64,000 nucleotides of DNA from PALSA-612 sp963846915 (lineage in GTDB: Bacteria; Actinomycetota; Thermoleophilia; Gaiellales; Gaiellaceae), in NCBI GenBank assembly GCA_963846915.1, contig CAWJXV010000006.1, positions 62,001 to 126,000 of the forward strand, written 5' to 3'. The translations under genes were made by a program, and so were the position numbers. Shown here piece by piece: positions 17,338 to 25,192 of the stretch. Each line of letters opens with the position of its first letter. Positions within the stretch are counted from its first letter, which is position 1. The notes below the pieces were generated by a model that saw only the letters and a program-made list of their open reading frames with translations, ran no database searches and had not been told where the DNA came from.

Positions 17338-17778
17338 TTAGCACCCCTGAGAGGAGTTTTGCCCTCCTCTCTTGAGGCACCGTGCCCGCTCAGGTGTCGC
17401 GCGAGTTCTGCAGTAGTGGCGCACCTGCTCCGGAAACGCCAGGACGTCGATCGGCTTCTCGAGGTAGCCGGCGAAGCCGGCATCGCTGAGCCAGGCAGTG
17501 TCATCGTCGAACGCCAGCGAGCTCAACGCCACGACCGGAATCGCAGCCGTCCGGAACCCGTCCGCAAGTGTCCGGGCCGCCTCGGTGCCGTCCATGTCCG
17601 GCAGCCGGAGATCCATCAGTACGACGTCCGGCAGATGCTCATTTGCGAGCGCGATCCCGTCGCCGGCAGTCGCGGCCTCCAGCGTCCGGAAGCCGGCGGC
17701 GAGCAGCACGTCGCGCGCGAGCTTCAGGTTCTTCGCGTTGTCGTCCACGATCAGGACGAGTGGAGGCGCATCCGGCAC
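17338..17778 (-). CDS. Single-domain response regulator
   Basis: The 146-aa receiver has the acidic pair in LIVDDNAKNLKLARDVLLAA, the acceptor Asp in DVVLMDLRLPDMDG, the Ser in VALSSLAF and the Lys in LEKPID. The short Cys/Arg-rich tail lies beyond the fold. It belongs to the same DivK-like type as the receiver at 10738 and lies upstream of kinase 3 in the same orientation. A parallel kinase-receiver module is inferred. A GC hairpin at 17348-17371 overlaps the last codons and may terminate the transcript. Confidence 0.8.
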   Translation of the reverse strand: MPDAPPLVLIVDDNAKNLKLARDVLLAAGFRTLEAATAGDGIALANEHLPDVVLMDLRLPDMDGTEAARTLADGFRTAAIPVVALSSLAFDDDTAWLSDAGFAGYLEKPIDVLAFPEQVRHYCRTRATPERARCLKRGGQNSSQGC

Positions 17779-17795
17779 GGTCGTATCCTCTACAC

Positions 17796-18461
17796 GTGCC
17801 CATCCGGCTGGTGCTGGCCGACGACCACTACCTCGTGCGCGAAGGAGTGCGGCGCCTGCTCGAGACGGAGCCCGACCTCGAGGTCGCCGCCGTGTGCAGC
17901 GACCTCGACTCGCTGCTCGCCGCGGTCGACGCGGAGCGGCCGGACGTCGTCGTCACCGACATCCGCATGCCGCCGGGGAACGACGACGAGGGGATCCAGG
18001 CCGCCACGCGGCTCCGCGAGACGCATCCGGAGGTCGGCGTCGTCGTGCTCAGCCAGTACGCGACGCCTGCCTACGCGCTCGCGCTCCTCGAGCACGGCAG
18101 CGAGGGGCGCGCCTATCTCCTGAAGGAACGCGTGGAGGACGTCGAGCAGGTCGTCACCGCGATCCGGGCGGTCGCAGAGGGTGGCTCCGTTGTCGACCCC
18201 AAGGTCGTCGAGGCGCTCGTGGCGGAGGGCAGTCGCAGCGAGCACTCGCCGCTCAACCAGCTGACGCCGCGCGAGCGCGACGTGCTGCACGAGATGGCGG
18301 AAGGGAAGAACAACGCGGCGATCGCCGAGGCTCTCTTCCTGACCGAGCGATCGGTCGAGAAGGTGATCCACTCCATCTTCCTCAAGCTCGGCCTGAGCTT
18401 CGAACCGTCGGTCCACCGACGCGTCAAGGCCGTGATCCTCTACCTCGCGGAGAGCGACTAG
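17796..18461 (+). CDS. NarL/LuxR-type response regulator
   Basis: The receiver domain covers residues 1-125 (VLADDHYLVREGVRRLLET, acceptor Asp in VVVTDIRMPPG, Lys in LLKERVED). A LuxR helix-turn-helix follows at about 150-205 (LTPRERDVLHEMAEGKNNAA, IAEALFLTERSVEKVIHSIF). Phosphorylation should trigger dimerisation and DNA binding. GTG 17796 lies six bases after TATCCT (17784-17789), so the transcript is probably leaderless. The gene ends two bases from the convergent kinase at 18464, its likely partner. Confidence 0.9.
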   Translation: MPIRLVLADDHYLVREGVRRLLETEPDLEVAAVCSDLDSLLAAVDAERPDVVVTDIRMPPGNDDEGIQAATRLRETHPEVGVVVLSQYATPAYALALLEHGSEGRAYLLKERVEDVEQVVTAIRAVAEGGSVVDPKVVEALVAEGSRSEHSPLNQLTPRERDVLHEMAEGKNNAAIAEALFLTERSVEKVIHSIFLKLGLSFEPSVHRRVKAVILYLAESD

Positions 18462-18463
18462 CC

Positions 18464-19178
18464 TCATCGCCCGAGCGGAAGCGAGCCCGCGACGCGGGTG
18501 CGGTCGGCCCGGCTCCGATGCGATCGTCAACTGCCCGCCGAGCGCTTCGACCCGGTCCCGTGCCGCGGTGAGATCCTCTCCCGCGTTCGCGAAGCCGGGG
18601 CCGCCGTCCGCCACGATCTCGAAGACGACCGCTCCTCCCTCTTCGCGGACAGTGACTGTCGCGTCCGCCCCGGCGCCGACACGCTCGAGCGCCGTGACGC
18701 AGCAGAAGTACACCGTGCTCGCCACTTCGGGCGGAAAGCCCGCGCCCGCCGAGACCTGGACACGAGTGGGGACGCCGACCGTCGCCGCGGCCGAGCGTAA
18801 CGCTACGCGGAGGCCGCCTGCCTCCAGCAAGGGTGGATAGATCCGGTCCGCCAGGAGTCGCGTCTGGTCAAGCGCATGCTTCACGTCGCGGCGAACCTGG
18901 TCGAGGAGCTCCTTGGCCGCGGCCGGATCGACATCGACGAGCCCGCGAGCGAGCTGCAGGTTGACGGCCACGCTCACCAGCTCCTGCTGCGGACCGTCGT
19001 GCAGCTCGCGTTCGAGGTTGCGGCGGTCGGCATCGGCGGCCCGGGCGATCCGTGTTCGTGAAGCGCGCAGCTGATCGATCTCGCCGCGCAACCGGTCGAG
19101 CGACTCCTGCAACGCCTCGACCTCCTGAGCCTCCAGACCGACGACCTCCTCCTGAGCGTTGCGGGAGTTGTCCGTCAT
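18464..19178 (-). CDS. NarL-type cytoplasmic histidine kinase (frameshift near C-terminus)
   Basis: There is no transmembrane segment. An N-terminal coiled coil is followed by a HisKA_3 dimerisation helix with the phospho-acceptor His in LERELHDGPQQELVSVAVNL. The degenerate HATPase domain contains FEIVADGGPGFANAGE. The last codons are out of frame. Restoring one base near 18502-18506 gives RTRVAGSLPLGR and the TGA at 18464-18466, the family's usual ending. ATG 19178 gives the compact start. The gene is tail-to-tail with the LuxR-type regulator, a common layout for a cognate pair. Confidence 0.75.
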
Positions 19179-19217
19179 CGCACGGCCGGCGTCAAGGGAC
19201 CAGAACAAGCCGCTGCT

Positions 19218-19251
19218 GCGTGGGCCGGGGCATGCATCACCCGGCCCACGC
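19218..19251. other. 12-bp perfect hairpin
   Basis: GCGTGGGCCGGG at 19218-19229 pairs with CCCGGCCCACGC at 19240-19251 around a 10-base loop. It lies upstream of the NarL-type kinase in the gene-free stretch 19179-19540, where I find no supported gene. No T-run follows on either strand. It could be a non-classical terminator or an RNA element. Confidence 0.4.
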
Positions 19252-19540
19252 TCGATCTGCTCGTTTCAGGCGGGACGGAAGTTCCGGTTGAGGCCGTATT
19301 GTGCGACCTTCTCCCGGGGTCGAGACCGACCTTCACCGAGTCCCGGAAGTGAAACCCGTCCAGACACGTGCGTTCTCGATCTCGTCGGCATGTCCTGTGG
19401 TCGAGGGGTGGTAGTGGTCAGGTCGTGGCCAAGGGTGCGACCGTGGATGGTGCTCATGCCGCGTTTGAGAACAGGCGTCGATGTGGAATGGGAGGGTCGT
19501 GACTGAAGCGCGCTACCATTGAGGACTTCAGTGAAGGCGC

Positions 19541-20109
19541 TTAGCGTGCCCCACCCCGCCGACTCGAATCGAGGTAATCCCGGCATGTTTCGTGGACAAC
19601 GGGCGTCTGAGCGTCGCAGAAGAGCCGTCCAGCCGTGCTTCAGATTGACCTTGACCGTCCGGGGTCCGGTGTATATGCCGTGCGACGTCGGTGATCTCCT
19701 GCTCAGGGAGGGCGTCTGGGTTCGCATCGGTGCATGGCGACGTCGTCCCCGGACAGCTTCTGAGTTCGAAGTTGTGGTTGTTTTGATCGATCGTTGACGG
19801 TGATCCAATACGTCCCTGGCCTGAGCGTGAGAAGGCCTGTACCGCTCGGGCCACAGTACTGAGGGCCAGCGGGCGGGACGGTAGTCACTGGAGGTTTCGC
19901 GCACGTGCCTCCGTTACCGTCGACGCCATAGCCCTCGACTGGCGGCTGTCCGTCCAATCCGGCGCTCCAGAAAGGTGCTGTCTAGACCGAAGTTGCCCTC
20001 GATGTGCGGCCCTTGGCCGTACCTTGCGGTCGTGTAGGCAGCGACGGCGCCGACGTGGCGAGCGGCAGGCCAGAACGGCGAGGTGCTTTTCGAGGATGAA
20101 CTGGTTCAT
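19541..20109 (-). pseudogene. Secreted cupredoxin-like protein, several frameshifts
   Basis: ATG 20109 follows a good AGGAGG. Three frames must be joined. Pieces in order are GLLTLRPGTYWITVNDRSKQ, NHNFELRSCPGTTSPC, PEQEITDV, TGPRTVKVNLKHGW and LFCDAQTPVVHETC, ending at TAA 19541. A His in NHNFEL, then Cys and His in FCD...H, follow the type 1 copper-site order of plastocyanin-like domains common in actinobacterial secreted proteins, though the usual Met is not obvious. It was probably a copper-binding or structural secreted protein and is now broken. Confidence 0.45.
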
Positions 20110-20339
20110 CGGAATCTTCCTCCTTTCTCGAGTTGCCTGCCTTGGACGCGCCTTCATCGACCCTCCCTTCCCTTCGATATCGCTCGACCCTAGAGAGCAC
20201 ACGCGCCACCGTCTGCCGTGCCTCCACGCAGATGCGTAGGGGTAACGCCACACCACAACACGGGAGGCTGGCCCCCTCGGAGCCGTGGTCGGCGATCAGC
20301 GAACGACATTCATCTAGAGGTTCTTAAGAAGTCCTAACT

Positions 20340-20800
20340 GCGTCAAGTCTCCAGCCTGCGCCAGTAGATGAGGCAGCAGGCGAGGGCGAGAAACCTTCGT
20401 GGCTGTCGTCGCGGCGGTCGGTGCGGACGAGGAGTCGGCGGCGGTTGTGTAGCCAGGCGAACGCTGCGCTCCACGACCCGACGGTGCGGCCATCCGAGCC
20501 GTGTTCGCCTCGGCGGGCGGTCACCGGTTGACGCCGCGGCGCCAGACGAATCGCGATACTCGCCTGGTCGTAGCCGCGGTCGGGCGACCGTGGCCGCCGT
20601 CGCGTGTGCGACTGACCGTCCGCGAACGGGCGCATTGTCGAGCAGCTCGAGCGGTCGAGCATCGAGCGTGCATGACTTCTGTGCCGGAGTCAGCCACGCC
20701 AGTACGAACAAGACCTGCAGCACGGCGTCGAGCAGCCTGCGCCCCGGAACCGCAACCGCGTGCCAAGCGCCAACAGGGGCGCAAACAGCCGAGAACCCAT
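20340..20800 (-). pseudogene. IS5-family transposase remnant
   Basis: Fragments in two frames match the end of IS5-type DDE transposases: LELLDNAPVRGRS, then PDRGYDQASI, then RRVVERS or AFAWLHNRRRLLVRTDRRDD, ending LALACCLIYWRRLET. The Glu of the DDE triad lies in VVER and the second Asp region in DRGYD. No continuous frame exists and the N-terminal third is not recognisable. The element is inactive. No clear terminal inverted repeats were found. Confidence 0.6.
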
Positions 20801-21037
20801 ACGGCACGTAACGGCTTCGATCGACACCCCTCCCAGGTGCCGACGGATTTCGCTACAACCGAGCGGGTCTCTTCTCCATGAAGAAGGGCCGTGGGTCAAG
20901 TGGACGGTGGGTGCGGTCTACGGGCTGCGACTCCGCTTCGTCGATGGTTGACCGCTGTCATCCACGGCCGCCTGCGTGTAGGTCATGGTTTCTTAGAGCA
21001 TGCTCTCGTACCGGAACAGTTCCTGGACCGCCGGCGG

Positions 21038-22063
21038 TCAAAGTGACCTGGCGCCTGCCGGAGCAAAGGGTTGCGGGTAAGCATCGACCAGCTCGCCTCG
21101 GCGAGCTTGCGGGCGATCGTGATCGTGGCGACGGCTGCCGCCGCGCTGGCGACCGAGGCGGGCGCGCTGACGCTCGGCGAGCTCGCGGTAAGGCGGTGTA
21201 CTATGTGTGTGCGCGGCCTCGATCAGCGCCCACCGCAGGTAGGGCGGGCCGGTGGAAAGCGTGCTGCGCCGGTCGACCTCACACGACTGTCGCACGCGGC
21301 AGAGGCGTGTATCCAATCGAGCACGGCCTGCGGCGACGAGGGGCGCGGTCCCCGATCGCGGCTGGCGACGTGTACGCCGAGCACAAGCCGACGGAGCGCG
21401 GGCATCAGCACCGCAGGAAACGATGATCGCACCCGAGCGGCTCAGCTCGCCTCGATCTGCGTCGATCTGCTCGTCGAGCATCGTCGATCAGCTAGAAGAC
21501 TCGCCGCGATCGTCTGGAGCTGCCACGGCTCGGGCAACTCGCAGGCGCTCGAGGAAGCGCCGCCCGCCGACGCCGAAGAGGTCGGTGACCGGGCGCGCGC
21601 TAGGCCGTGCTGTGAAGAGGACGCGGGCACGCAGTTCTTGAGCGAGGGTGCTGGCATGCGTACGAGGGCAGCCGGAAGCGGGCTCGCTCCCGCTAGCCCG
21701 CACCTCTGAAGTCGGCAGCCAGATCTCCGGGATCAGGTCGCGCCGGGCGAGCTCGGCTAACACCGACGCGTCGATCCGATCGGTCTTGCATGCCAGCGGC
21801 GCGATCCCCTTCGCCCGCTGAGCATCCGCGATCCGCACATCCCAGCCAGCGAGCTCGAGCTGATCGTGCACGAACCGCGCACCCGTCATCGACTCGATCG
21901 CCGCCGAGCACCGGCTCACCGTGCTCGCGATCGAACGGTGCACCAGGTGCGCGAGCCCGTCCCGATCCGGGGGACAGGCGCCCTCGCCGACCCGCTCACC
22001 GCCAGCGGTGAGCGCTTGCCAATCGAGACGCTTGCGACTGACACCCAATCCGACGTACAACAT
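21038..22063 (-). pseudogene. IS110-family transposase remnant
   Basis: The N-terminal DEDD (RuvC-like) domain begins at ATG 22063 after GGGAGG. It contains YVGLGVSRKRLDWQALTAGG, then IESMTGARFVHDQLELAGWD and CKTDRIDASVLAELARRDLI. The first catalytic Asp (YVGLD in relatives) is Gly. The C-terminal transposase_20 part survives as PPYLRWALIEAAH and PYPQPFAPAGA-like text near 21040-21210. The middle, including the PGIG helix-hairpin-helix, is scrambled by frameshifts. IS110 elements use a DEDD active site and a bridge RNA from the non-coding end; this copy cannot be active. Confidence 0.75.
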
Positions 22064-22169
22064 CCGTGGGCCTCCCTCGTTGATCACCCACCGGAGTCTC
22101 TCCGGCGAGCCGGAGGCCCTTCTTCATCGGATTCATTCAGTTAGGAGTTCTGAGGCGGTTCGCCGGTCG

Positions 22170-22514
22170 TCAGCCGACCGCGCTCTCCGCGTTGTGGGCG
22201 AGCACGAGGTCGAGCACCTCGCCGACCGTCGTTCCACGGGCGATCGGGTGGCGGAAGCCGGCGCCCCGGCGGACCTTGTACCGGTTCCGGCGCCCGATCC
22301 GGATTCGCTCGACGTAGCCCTCGCCCGCGAGGTCGCTGAGGATCGCCTGCGTCGCGCGCTCGGTGATGCCCACCGCGGCCGCGATGTCGCGTACCCGGAT
22401 ATCGGGATGGGCCGCGACGCTGGCGAGGACGAGGAAGTGGTTGGTGACGAACGTCCAGCGGGGAGCTGCGTCCCGACCGATAGACGCGTTCCCGGACTCG
22501 CGTACGGGATCCAT
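22170..22514 (-). CDS. Winged-helix transcriptional regulator
   Basis: The 114-aa protein has a DNA-binding winged helix in the centre (FLVLASVAAHPDIRVRDIAA, AVGITERATQAILSDLAGEG, YVERIRIGRRNRYKV). This layout is typical of small MarR/ArsR-like regulators. A short C-terminal helix may mediate dimerisation. The ATG has GAAGGAG upstream. It is divergent from leuC with under 100 bp between starts, so control of leuCD or of itself is a reasonable inference, though unproven. Confidence 0.7.
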   Translation of the reverse strand: MDPVRESGNASIGRDAAPRWTFVTNHFLVLASVAAHPDIRVRDIAAAVGITERATQAILSDLAGEGYVERIRIGRRNRYKVRRGAGFRHPIARGTTVGEVLDLVLAHNAESAVG

Positions 22515-22607
22515 GGCACTCCTTCGGTATTCGGACAGACGGCACTACCGTTCTATCACGGGAGCGCGATGTCACGGGTGGTCCGTCGCGCGCTAGCCTT
22601 CGATGCG

Positions 22608-24014
22608 GTGGCGAGGAGCCTCTTCGACAAGATCTGGGACGCGCACGTCGTGCGCGAGGCCGAGGGCGAGCCGACGCTCCTGTACGTCGACCTGCACCTG
22701 GTCCACGAGGTGACGTCGGCGCAGGCGTTCGACGGGCTGCGTCTCGCCGGGCGCCGCGTCCGCCGCCCCGATCTGACGGTCGCGACGATGGATCACAACG
22801 TGCCGACGCTGCCCGGGCCGATCGAGGATCCGCTCGCCCGCGCGCAGCTCGACGCGCTGCGACACAACTGCGAGGAGTTCGGCGTCCGCCTCTACGCGAC
22901 CGGCAGCGGGCGCGAGGGGATCGTCCACGTGATCGGCCCCGAGCTCGGCCTGACGCAGCCAGGGAAGACGATCGTGTGCGGGGACAGCCACACCTCGACG
23001 CACGGCGCCTTCGGCGCCCTCGCGATCGGCGTCGGGACGTCGGAGGTCGAGCACGTGCTGGCGACGCAGACGCTGTTGCAGCGCAAGCCGAAGTCCGCGC
23101 TCGTCAACTTCGAGGGGACGCTGCCGCCGGGCCTGACGCCGAAGGACGTCGCGCTCGGCATGATCGGGCAGCTCGGCGTCGGGGGCGGTAGCGGGCACGT
23201 CCTCGAGTACGCGGGCGAGGCGATCGAGGCGTTCTCGATGGAGGGGCGGATGACGCTCTGCAACATGTCGATCGAGGCGGGAGCCCGCGCGGGGGTGATT
23301 GCGCCCGACGACACGACGTTCTCCTACCTCGAGGGCCGCGAGTTCGCGCCCGCCGCCGCGGAGTGGGAGCAGGCGGTCGATCGCTGGCGCTCGCTCGCGT
23401 CGGACGCCGGCGCGCGCTACGACCGAACGGTCACGGTCGACGTCGAGTCGCTCGAGCCGCAGGTCACGTGGGGGACGAACCCGGGCATGGTGGCGCCGGT
23501 CGGCAGTCTCGTCCCCGACCCGGCGGACTACGCCGATCCGGACGAGCGCGAGGCGGTCCAGCGGGCGCTCGCCTACATGGCGCTCGAGCCGGGCACGCCG
23601 ATCGAGGACATCCGCATCGACCGTGTCTTCATCGGCTCGTGCACGAACGCGCGCATCGAGGACCTGCGCGCCGCGGCGGCCGTCGCCGCGGGAAAGCAGG
23701 TCGCGGACGGCGTAACGGCCCTCGTCGTGCCGGGCTCGGCGGCGGTCAAGCGGCAGGCTGAGGACGAGGGGCTCGACCGGGTCTTCGTGGCGGCCGGCTT
23801 CGAGTGGCGGAACGCGGGGTGCTCGATGTGCCTGGGGATGAACCCCGACGTGCTCCTGCCCGGCGAGCGGTGCGCATCGACCTCGAATCGCAACTTCGAG
23901 GGCCGCCAGGGGCGTCTCGGCCGTACGCACCTCGTCAGCCCGGCGATGGCCGCCGCGGCCGCGGTCGCCGGCCACTTCGTCGACGTCCGCGAGCTCGAGG
24001 CCGTGCCGTCGTGA
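22608..24014 (+). CDS. leuC: 3-isopropylmalate dehydratase large subunit
   Basis: LeuC with LeuD isomerises 2- to 3-isopropylmalate in leucine biosynthesis. The [4Fe-4S] ligands are visible in FIGSCTNARIEDL and in GCSMCLGMNPD. The aconitase-type motifs DGSH-like CGDSHTSTHGAFG and NRNFEGR are intact. The open frame extends to 21921. GTG 22608 lies eight bases after TAGCCT (22594-22599) and gives VARSLFDKIWDAHVVREAEG, which aligns with the known LeuC N-terminus. The length, 468 aa, is normal. It overlaps leuD by four bases. Confidence 0.95.
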   Translation: MARSLFDKIWDAHVVREAEGEPTLLYVDLHLVHEVTSAQAFDGLRLAGRRVRRPDLTVATMDHNVPTLPGPIEDPLARAQLDALRHNCEEFGVRLYATGSGREGIVHVIGPELGLTQPGKTIVCGDSHTSTHGAFGALAIGVGTSEVEHVLATQTLLQRKPKSALVNFEGTLPPGLTPKDVALGMIGQLGVGGGSGHVLEYAGEAIEAFSMEGRMTLCNMSIEAGARAGVIAPDDTTFSYLEGREFAPAAAEWEQAVDRWRSLASDAGARYDRTVTVDVESLEPQVTWGTNPGMVAPVGSLVPDPADYADPDEREAVQRALAYMALEPGTPIEDIRIDRVFIGSCTNARIEDLRAAAAVAAGKQVADGVTALVVPGSAAVKRQAEDEGLDRVFVAAGFEWRNAGCSMCLGMNPDVLLPGERCASTSNRNFEGRQGRLGRTHLVSPAMAAAAAVAGHFVDVRELEAVPS

Positions 24015-24571
24015 GAGCATTCGAGCGGGTGACGGGGACGGCTGCGGTGCTCGACCGCGCCGACGTCGACACCGACCAGATCATGCCCAAGCAGTTCCTG
24101 AAGCGGATCGAGCGCACCGGCTTCGGCGAGTTCCTCTTCTTCGACTGGGCCAAGGATCCCGACTTCGAGCTCAACCGCCCGGAGTTTCGCGGCGCGAAGG
24201 TCCTGCTCGCCGGCCGGAACTTCGGCTGCGGCTCGTCGCGCGAGCACGCACCGTGGGGGCTCGAGGACGCGGGCTACGAGGTCGTGATCGCCTCGTCGTT
24301 CGGGGACATCTTCCGCCAGAACTGCGTCAAGATCGGCCTCGTCCCGATCGTGCTGCCCGCGGCGCAGGTAAAGCGCCTGCAGCAGTTCGCCGGCCAGGAG
24401 CTGACGGTCGACCTCGAGACGCAGACGATCGAGGACCCGAGCGGCGAGCTGACGCCCTTCCCGTTCGACCCGTTCGAGCGCCATCGCCTGCTGAACGGTC
24501 TCGACGACATCGGTCTCACCCTCGAGCACGAGGCGGACATCGCCGCGTTCGAGGCCGCGCACCGGGGCTAG
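24011..24571 (+). CDS. leuD: 3-isopropylmalate dehydratase small subunit
   Basis: The 186-aa swivel subunit pairs with LeuC. Characteristic stretches are DVDTDQIMPKQFLKRIERTG, LAGRNFGCGSSREHAPWGL and IVLPAAQVKRLQQFAGQELT. The GTG start overlaps the leuC stop (GTGA), so the two are translationally coupled and made in step. tRNA-Cys follows 14 bases after the stop. Confidence 0.95.
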   Translation: MRAFERVTGTAAVLDRADVDTDQIMPKQFLKRIERTGFGEFLFFDWAKDPDFELNRPEFRGAKVLLAGRNFGCGSSREHAPWGLEDAGYEVVIASSFGDIFRQNCVKIGLVPIVLPAAQVKRLQQFAGQELTVDLETQTIEDPSGELTPFPFDPFERHRLLNGLDDIGLTLEHEADIAAFEAAHRG

Positions 24572-24585
24572 GATTGACTCACAGC

Positions 24586-24656
24586 GGCGACGTGGCCGAG
24601 TGGTTAGGCAGAGGCCTGCAAAGCCTTGCACAGCGGTTCGAATCCGCTCGTCGCCT
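24586..24656 (+). tRNA. tRNA-Cys (GCA anticodon)
   Basis: The 71 nt form a complete cloverleaf. The acceptor GGCGACG pairs with CGUCGCC and the discriminator is U, as expected for Cys. The D-arm is GGCCGAGUGGUUAGGC. The anticodon loop CUGCAAA gives GCA. The T-arm is AGCGGUUCGAAUCCGCU. No CCA is encoded. Confidence 0.95.
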
Positions 24657-24701
24657 TGTCCGAGGGTAGGACGCAGCAGCGGAATCAAATAAGGTCGCGG
24701 C

Positions 24702-25112
24702 ATGGCGCAGGCCGACCTCGAGATCCAGGACGTCATCACGGTCGCCGAGTTCCGCTCTGCGCTGCGTCGATTCCTCCGCCGGTCTGAGCTCGTGGCCGAC
24801 TCCTGCGGTCTGACGCCGCAGCGGTACCTGCTCCTGCTGATGATCAAGGGCGCCTCCGACGGGAGCGCCCGCTCGACCGTGACCGAGCTGGCCGAACAGC
24901 TCCAGCTCGCCCAGAGTACCGTCACCGAGCTCGTCGCCCGGAGCGTGGACGTGGGCCTGATCGAGCGTGAGGGCTCGGCGTCGGACGGGCGCGTGACCTA
25001 TCTCCGGCTGACCGAGGAGGGCGAGCGCCGCCTCGCCTGCTCGTTCACCGGGCTGAGCGCCGAGCGAGACGCGCTGTACGAGGCGATCGGCGCCCTGCGC
25101 TCGCCCGCGTAG
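24702..25112 (+). CDS. MarR-family transcriptional regulator
   Basis: The 136-aa protein has the MarR winged-helix plan. N-terminal dimer helices are followed by a helix-turn-helix (VTELAEQLQLAQSTVTELVA), a wing with SDGRVTYLRLTEEG, and a C-terminal helix. Such proteins repress nearby genes until a small phenolic or lipophilic ligand binds. The ATG lies six bases after TAAGGT (24690-24695), which indicates a leaderless transcript. The target may be the adjacent flavoprotein gene of the glycan locus or the gene itself. Confidence 0.85.
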   Translation: MAQADLEIQDVITVAEFRSALRRFLRRSELVADSCGLTPQRYLLLLMIKGASDGSARSTVTELAEQLQLAQSTVTELVARSVDVGLIEREGSASDGRVTYLRLTEEGERRLACSFTGLSAERDALYEAIGALRSPA

Positions 25113-25192
25113 GCAAGGAACGACAGCAGTCGCGGCCGCCTCCAACCCCTCACAGAGCGCTCACAACGCTCGGGTAGACTCGGCTCCCGGTC

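Noticed and set aside
20878..21426. 182-codon plus-strand gene
   Set aside because: It overlaps the IS110 remnant on the other strand, and its composition is that of a shadow frame.
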